Shown here piece after piece: positions 57,647-64,000 of a DNA stretch of 64,000 nt. The DNA is from Strongylocentrotus droebachiensis (Eukaryota; Echinodermata; Echinoidea; Camarodonta; Strongylocentrotidae). The DNA lies in assembly GCA_035222895.1 (NCBI GenBank), contig JAVYIG010000172.1, positions 682,001 through 746,000 of the forward strand, in the 5' to 3' direction. The notes under the pieces are model-generated. The model was not told the DNA's origin. It ran no database searches and worked only from the letters and a program-made list of their open reading frames with translations. The position numbers and the translations under genes were made by a program. The first letter of the stretch is position 1. The number at the start of each line of letters is the position of its first letter.

Positions 57647-57929
57647 GGTATTACTTGTGAGACCCACGGAGAGATCGACAATGGTCATCTTAAAGATATA
57701 GGAGTTGAAGAAGGTTCGAACTTTCCTTTCGACGTAGAATGCTGCCAGAATAAGAGCATTTGTGGAGGCGGTGAAACCAGAAAGGACCATTAAACCGAGG
57801 ACCATCATACTGAAACTAGGTTTCTGTCTACGTCTTGTTTCATCGTATCTTCCGAAAAGCCAAAAGCTCTCCCTTGTTAGAAATCGTCAAAGTTTCATTG
57901 GCAAGGTTGAATGTTCTACTAGTCTCCAT
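57647..57929 (-). pseudogene. type IV GPCR, 5' fragment
   Basis: From ATG at 57929 (METSRTFN) through TM1 (LSGFTASTNALILAAFYVERK) to mid TM2 (TIVDLSVGLT), where the foldback element interrupts it. Frameshift between the N-terminus and TM1. No continuation is found beyond the element until the 3' fragment at 53785-54325. Confidence 0.85.
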
Positions 57930-59660
57930 AAAGAGATGGATAACCCCTGAATGTCAGTACAGCTTATTTAAGTGTATACACAAGGGATTCTCTAAACCGC
58001 CAAGCGTAACCCCCCCCCCCCCTCCCCGTGGAAGCGGAAGCGGAACGAATAGCAGTCACACCTCACGTCGTCTTGGCGGACGGCAAGACGATGTTGAGAT
58101 GTTGAGATCTAGCCATGATCAATATTCGTAACGAATTTGTTGCACTTTCCTTAATATCCATCTCCATTCTGGCTGGTCACTGACAATAATAGGTATTTTG
58201 TTCAACATTATTTTCTCTCCGTATTACCGTGCACGTTGAAGGGTAGGCACTTTAATTTCTCGAATAAGAAGGACACGTCTAGAATCCCAATCCTTCATAA
58301 ACTCTTTATTTTGGAGTCAGATGATACTCTCACCTTAAAGAGAAAACTCCAACAACCCAAATCGGAGTCTTCCCTGATCACCAGTCAAAGTTAGATGTAG
58401 AGCAGACGAAAATAAAGTCCTAATTTAGCGCTCATATGGCAATCACTGAACGCAGAAGCTGTGTCATTTGACAAAATATTAGGAGCTGTTTACCACCGAT
58501 TTGCTTTGCTTGACTGCTACTTTGTTTAACATTTCATATATAACATGTTTTAAAAGCATTATGGAGATAATATGACCAGCCCACGGTGACGATATTACGA
58601 ATGAAATTAGACACTTATTGTCAAACGATTTGCTTTGCTTAACTGCTACTTCGTCAAACATTTCACTCATTTATATTAAAATTCAATTTTGAAAGAGAAT
58701 ATGACCAACTCACGGGGAGCATGTTACGAATGAAATGAGACACTTATTGTCAAACACAGGATATGAATCTCTTCACACATGTTTATGAAAACGTCATTTA
58801 TACAGTCTGCTGGGAACACTAATGAGATAGGATCTCAATCATCTGAATGCTAGTATCACTTTCCCTTACTAATAAAGCGCGCTCATGACGTACGACTAAC
58901 ATGGGCAAATGCGCCAATAATTCGAAGAAGCTGGCAATTTCGCAAGTAAACATTATGAAATTCTCGCTGTCGCCAAAACGCCTACCATGCCTTGGTGTAG
59001 CCTCTCGGAAATTATTTCGTGTCACTTCCGAGACTTATATTTAGCCTGAACGTAACATACGAGTATTTTAAACATATTTGCGATAGCGGGAATTGCCATT
59101 GCAGAGTACATGTGATAGCAGGGATCATAGTGTATGAAGGTCTTCGTTATGTTTTAACAGATTGTATTGCCGAGCTCATAATTCTTAAGAAAATTAGCTT
59201 CATGTGGTAGTATTTTTTTTGGCCTTGTACGTAAAGCTTGTAATCATCACCTGAAGCTAGAAATCTAATCTCAGCCTGAAACGCAAAGTACATCTCCTTG
59301 TCACAATCAACAATTTGAGCGGCGACCGCGTGGTATCAGGCATTAATCATCATTACCAAGTCCCTCGAAGATGACTTATAGCCATCGGTCCCCTGGTTAC
59401 TTACTTGCAAGAATACACATGCCCTCTTTGCAGTCAGGTATTAAAAACAAACCAAATCAAACATACTCCATGCTTTTCCATACGGAACATGGTCTACATA
59501 ATACAGCATTTCTAATGAAAGTAAGATATGTTGTTGAATGATCAAGTTCAAACGAAGAAGATAATTAGCTCCAAGCTACAATTTCTAACTTGAAGACGAC
59601 CATGATAGTTACAAAAGCTAATATTGGTATGACATGAAGGTTGAGCACCTTTCTCTGGAT
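57930..59660. other. non-coding spacer with a small tandem duplication
   Basis: 58492-58620 and 58620-58755 are two copies of a unit of about 130 bp (GATTTGCTTTGCTT, GACACTTATTGTCAAAC). C-run at 58009-58022. No gene is supported. Confidence 0.55.
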
Positions 59661-60956
59661 TCATTCACATTTTCGGCCGCATAGAATCTTCAGAACGGTT
59701 TTCCGAATTAGGGGTTGAGCCATGGCGTATGCAAAAGGATTAATCAAGCTATTACTATATGATATCCAACGAGATATCTCCATCAAACTGAAGACACTGT
59801 TGATGTGGTCAAAGACATCTTTAAAGAGGGAATGTATCATGATGCTAACAATGTTGGGTAGACAAGTCGCAAAGAAGGCGAGGACCACAAATGTCATGGT
59901 ACGCATTGCCTTCCGACCTTCGGGTGAAATTCCACTTTTGGATGTCTTGCTTATCCTTTTGTCGACAGAAATACCGCACCTATGTCCCTTCAAAACGTGG
60001 TTTCTTTTAGTTTTGGTGTGAAAAGTGTTTTGCGATCTGTCATTGACTCTTTTGAACCGTGAGCTCGTGATATCACTTTCTCTTCCTTTCTGCGTTCGCT
60101 CAGAATCACTTGAAACCTGCAACGAAATGCTTAATATACTAACAGTATCTACCAGGCTTGTAAAAGCAACACCGTCCTTTTTAGATTTATCTCCAACCTC
60201 ACATGAGCCACCTGTCTCACCACTGCCTACATGATGTGGAACGGTGTTTCTTTCTTTGAGACCTTTGGAAAGATGTCCATACCCGATGTTTCTCACCCGA
60301 ATGTACACACGAAGATAAAAACCAGCTATAATGAGGAAAGGCCCAACCATTCTGAGGATGGAAACTAAAATCGTTGTGGTTTTCGTCTGCAAATAATTCG
60401 GTGTTGAAAAACCAGAAGATGAAAATGTGTTATTTGGATCGACAAAGTCCCAGACAGAAGTGACCATCATCCACAGTCCAAACGACAGTATCCATGTTCC
60501 AATATTCACAACGGTGGCTTTGTGGATGCTTTTCCGTTGGAAATGTTTGATTGGATGCAGTATGGCAATGTAACGGTCGATGCAAATGACGATGACACCA
60601 CACACTGAAACACTAAGGATCGAGTTCTGGAATCCTAGAAACAAGATACTAGCTACCCTACCGAAGTGCCATCCATTGTAGAGGTGGACCGTCGAGCGAA
60701 GTGGCATACAGACGAGTCCAACAAGAAGATCTGCAATAGTAATATTGAAGATATAGCAGTTGGTGTAAGTTCGAAGTTTCCTTTCAACGTAAAATGCTGC
60801 CAGAATAAGTGCGTTTGTGAAGACCGTTAGCCCAGTCAGAGCCACTAAAATGAAGAACACCACGCTGAGCCGTGCTTCTTGTTGATCTTCTATAATATGA
60901 TCCGACAGGTTATCACAGGTCTTCAGAGTTCCATTGCATATACCCCGGATCTCCAT
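59661..60956 (-). CDS. rhodopsin-class GPCR, sub-type IV, intact
   Basis: A 431-residue single-exon receptor. The Met at 60956 (MEIRGICNGT) aligns with family starts. The frame extends 31 codons upstream with a hydrophobic stretch, which is probably 5' UTR, though a signal peptide cannot be excluded. Sequons N8 and N16. Landmarks: N48, D76, S103 at the usual Cys position, Q110 at 3.32, D127-R128-Y129, W155, P206, N406-P-F-A-Y410. TM6 reads T-C365-L-P367, so the Trp6.48 switch is Cys. The third loop is about 130 residues and rich in Lys/Arg/Ser. The tail ends CGRKCE. It is the only open copy of its sub-type. The TM6 change may mean altered activation or early decay. Confidence 0.92.
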   Translation of the reverse strand: MEIRGICNGTLKTCDNLSDHIIEDQQEARLSVVFFILVALTGLTVFTNALILAAFYVERKLRTYTNCYIFNITIADLLVGLVCMPLRSTVHLYNGWHFGRVASILFLGFQNSILSVSVCGVIVICIDRYIAILHPIKHFQRKSIHKATVVNIGTWILSFGLWMMVTSVWDFVDPNNTFSSSGFSTPNYLQTKTTTILVSILRMVGPFLIIAGFYLRVYIRVRNIGYGHLSKGLKERNTVPHHVGSGETGGSCEVGDKSKKDGVAFTSLVDTVSILSISLQVSSDSERTQKGRESDITSSRFKRVNDRSQNTFHTKTKRNHVLKGHRCGISVDKRISKTSKSGISPEGRKAMRTMTFVVLAFFATCLPNIVSIMIHSLFKDVFDHINSVFSLMEISRWISYSNSLINPFAYAMAQPLIRKTVLKILCGRKCE

Positions 60957-61751
60957 ACGGAAACTAAAACCCAGAAAGGTCAGCAATATATCCAAGAAAA
61001 AAAATGAAGACAGAAAAGAATTCAATTTTTTGGAAACGGAGAAGATCAAATGGGAGCAAGATTATTTCTTGGGGAGAACGAGGGGGCGAGATAAATGAGT
61101 GTCGTCAAAGCCAGTGACTTCTTTTAATAATGTTCGTTACTTGACACCTTCTGATTCTTACTTCTCTTGTTTTATATTTTCCTCCGCACAATCAATGACG
61201 AAAATAGTATTTTTACCTGTGTATGTTCAGCCATTCGAGAGGTCTGTGGAAGACCCGCGCTTTAGATATCTCTATATAATGAGCGAGGCGGTGTTTTGAT
61301 ATTAGGGAGAAAAGTCTGAATATCTAACATTATGCATGATACTTGATCATCAGTGCTATTGTGGGCGGAGGAGAAGAATCTTATTGTACCTGTCTCTCTC
61401 TCTCTCTCTCTCTCGTTTCTTTCCCACATGAGATTTATTCGATTGGCAATAAAGAGAAGAACCGCCAACCATTGGTCAAACTTCCCCTTCTGTCTATTTG
61501 TTCAGGCTTGTCTTTGGAAGGCATCGGTGAGATGATATTGCCACCTTATGACGACAAATATCACGAATGGATTGAAGTAATGAATGTCATATTTCATGAC
61601 TATCACAAATAGGTTTGCTGTGGATACACTCAGATAAAACATTCTGTCACCCCTAGGTATTTGATATCGGAAATCTCGGTGAATGAATCTGAGTGAGCTA
61701 AGCAAACATGGAACACGAATTGTCACGTATTGATAAATTTGATGGTAGAAT
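60957..61751. other. 5' flank of type IV gene and spacer
   Basis: CT microsatellite at 61392-61416. No further gene is seen. Confidence 0.5.
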
Positions 61752-62480
61752 CCACAGTTGTTCAGAAAGTTAGATTTACCTGATGTGATGAATTTCATTG
61801 TATAGGAATACTTATTATTTGCCCTACGCACCATACATTTCTGAACAATCTCTTAAAAATCTTCCCTGAGGTATCAGAAGGTAAAACGGAAAGTTTAATC
61901 CACTTAGATAAAGTCGTAATATGAACTGTGATAGTTCATGTCTGAGAAGTTGAAGTAAACAACTAAAATCCATTCCACGAGATTAATGTTGTCATTTTGT
62001 TTGGCTACATTTGCCTTTGAAGCTGAAATCATGATTGATTTGATTGTGTATTCCATCAACTTACAAAAACGGCGACAAATTATTATAATCTAGTGATAAA
62101 ACACTTATTCGTACTAATTGGAGGTGTTGTGATTCATTCACCTGACTCTAAATTTAAGAGTTGAGGGTTCGAATCAAATGAAAATTAAAGATCAAAATGC
62201 TTATTCATAATGAACATGATCAGCCAACTAATATTAAAGAATAAATGGGAACATTTGTATTGTCTTAATCTTACCTTTTCACAATATCAGATATACAGTT
62301 AAATAAGGATTTTATACGAACAACTGATTGAATAACTGTTTGCAGATACTTTTAAACAGTTCTAAAGATGAACACGTCACCTCATCACTGATAGGACAAT
62401 ATAACCACTGGCAGTATGAGGTGTTCAACGAATTCATTGTCATGGACGTAGTGTCCTTCTTGCAGAAAGAAAAACTTATA
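61752..62480. repeat. 3' flank of type IV genes, copy 2
   Basis: About 720 bp nearly identical to 63107-63830. Its last 420 bp also match 51373-51828. No receptor sequence follows it, so it marks a lost or distant gene copy. Confidence 0.82.
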
Positions 62481-62928
62481 AAGCAAGAAGTCACATCTTT
62501 CTCAACTTGTAATCTTCAATGTGTGGACAAGCAGCTAGCTATATTGCTTAGGCAAGCTGTTACGTACACCAAGACAACTTCATTGGGTGTGGCCTCTAGC
62601 CACTGTTACTCCCGTACATTATATACAGTCATCTACAAAAGAAATTCCTGTCTATAACAGGTGTATTGCCATTCCACTTTCCTTTCAATGGTAGCCTCAA
62701 CCTTTTCAAACAGTAACCCGTGACAACCCATTCAATGCTAATTACATCCACCGATGGCACATTCGCTCTCGCTCTCTCTGTCCCTCTCTCTCTATCTCTG
62801 TCCCTCTATCTCTCTCTCTCTTTCTCTCTGTGCCACACGTACACGCTATAATTCGCTTTATTTAGTTTCTAGTTTAATGAAAGAAAAAGGATATTTTGAT
62901 AAAAACGCTGTTTGCGTTTTCCAACGTG
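62481..62928. other. non-coding with CT microsatellite
   Basis: A CTCTCT tract lies at 62766-62832. No gene is seen. Confidence 0.6.
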
Positions 62929-63098
62929 CAGGCGCGTAGCCACGGGGGGGGGGGGGGGGGGGGGGGGGGGGCATGTGCCCCCCTAAAATTTCCAGGATCG
63001 GTTGAAATTTTGTAGACCCCTTTTTTTTTACCTCGATCGATTACATGTATGTGCCCCCCCCCCCCCCCCCCAAACATCAAACCTTGGCTACGCGCCTG
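62929..63098. mobile_element. 170-bp hAT-like MITE
   Basis: The ends are CAGGCGCGTAGCCA and TGGCTACGCGCCTG, flanked by a perfect 8-bp duplication CCAACGTG (62921-62928 and 63099-63106). The interior is mostly a G-run and a C-run. Confidence 0.9.
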
Positions 63099-63106
63099 CC
63101 AACGTG

Positions 63107-63865
63107 ACATTCAGAAAGTTAGATTTACCTGATGTGATGAATTTCATTGTATAGGATTACTTATTGTTTGCCCTACGCACCATACATTTCTGAATAATCT
63201 CTTAAAAATCTTCCCTGAGGTATCAGAAAGTAAAACGGAAAGTTTAATCCACTTAGATAAAGTCGTAACATGAACTTTGATAGTTCATGTCTGAGAAGTT
63301 GTAGTAAACAACTAAAATCCATTCCACGAGATTAATGTTGTCATTTTGTTTGGCTTCATTTGCCATTAAAGCTGATATCATGATTGATCTGATTGTGTAT
63401 TCCATCTACTTACAATAACGGCGACAAATTATTATAATCTAGTGATAAAAACACTTATTCATATTAATTGGAGGTGTCGTGATTCATTCACCTGACTCTA
63501 AATTAAAGAGTTGAGCGTTCGAATCAAATGCAAATTAAAGATCAAAATGCTTATTCATAATGAACATGATCAGCCAACTAATATTAAAGAATAAATGGGA
63601 ACATTTGTATTGTCTTAATCTTACCTTTTCACAATATCGGATATACAGTTGAATAAGGATTTTATACGAACAACTGATTGAATAACTGTTTGCAGATACC
63701 TTTGAACAGTTCTAAATATGAACACGTCACCTCCTCACTAATAGGACAGTATAACCACTGACAGTATGAGGTGTTCAACGAATTCATTGTCATGGACGTA
63801 GTGTCCTTTTTGCAGAAAGCCGATAGTTATTCATACATGTTATTAAAACACATACATCGAGCGTG
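63107..63865. repeat. 3' flank of type IV genes, copy 3
   Basis: Near-identical to 61752-62480, starting CATTCAGAAAGTTAGATTTACC. It runs on to CATCGAGCGTGAAAAGAA, which in copy 1 lies just outside a type IV stop codon. Here no receptor follows. The last 135 bp of the window show nothing recognisable. Confidence 0.82.
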
Positions 63866-64000
63866 AAAAGAAAGTCAATATCTGTATAATAGGATTAGGG
63901 TTGCGATCTGGTTATAGGCTTGGTGTAAAATTATGTTAAGGTTTCATGTTCAGTCCATGGTTGAAGTTATAAAGTCGGTTACTATAGGAAATTGACCATC

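Noticed and set aside
60957-61049. Upstream in-frame extension of the type IV receptor as a signal peptide
   Set aside because: The downstream Met aligns with the starts of all paralogs, and the extension is not conserved. It is kept only as a possibility.

Overview
The window looks like nuclear DNA of a marine deuterostome, most likely an echinoderm and probably a sea urchin. This rests on the AT-rich base composition, abundant poly-G/poly-C runs and microsatellites, many short non-autonomous transposons, and above all a tandem array of single-exon rhodopsin-class GPCR genes. Such an array matches the lineage-specific 'surreal-GPCR' expansions reported for sea urchins. The species call is an inference.

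All recognisable protein-coding content from 9 to 61 kb is one GPCR family on the minus strand. I see about 15 receptor loci in four sub-types. Five are intact: I at 9098-10432 and 36934-38265, II at 22262-23596 and 39757-41094, IV at 59661-60956. The rest are broken by nonsense codons, frameshifts, internal deletions or transposon insertions. Sub-types III, I and II lie in a fixed order (rising coordinate) and repeat as a block. Blocks 2, 3 and 4 begin near 18.2, 33.4 and 45.2 kb. A fourth block (block 1) has lost its type III gene and keeps only 35 bp of its type II gene. Sub-type IV lies beyond the blocks (51.8-61 kb).

The receptors have a muscarinic/histamine-like scaffold: DRY, a TWLP motif in TM6, N-P-x-A-Y in TM7, a complete sodium-pocket set, a long third intracellular loop and almost no C-tail. 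They lack the TM3-ECL2 disulfide cysteines and carry Gln where amine receptors have Asp3.32. A non-amine ligand or atypical activation is therefore likely.

Regions: 1-7.2 kb holds a doubtful spliced-gene remnant on the plus strand, a hAT-like element with internal satellite repeats, and a local duplication. 7.2-18.2 kb is block 1. 18.2-33.4 kb is block 2, with a 1.85-kb long-TIR element and a 2.2-kb hAT-like element. 33.4-45.2 kb is block 3, whose type III gene is split by a foldback element. 45.2-51.4 kb is block 4. 51.4-64 kb is the type IV district, with a second foldback element made of tiny repeats.

Because the blocks are paralogous, several transposon insertions can be read against their own empty sites inside the same window. 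That gives precise ends and target duplications (8-bp hAT-type, TTAA-type) without any database.
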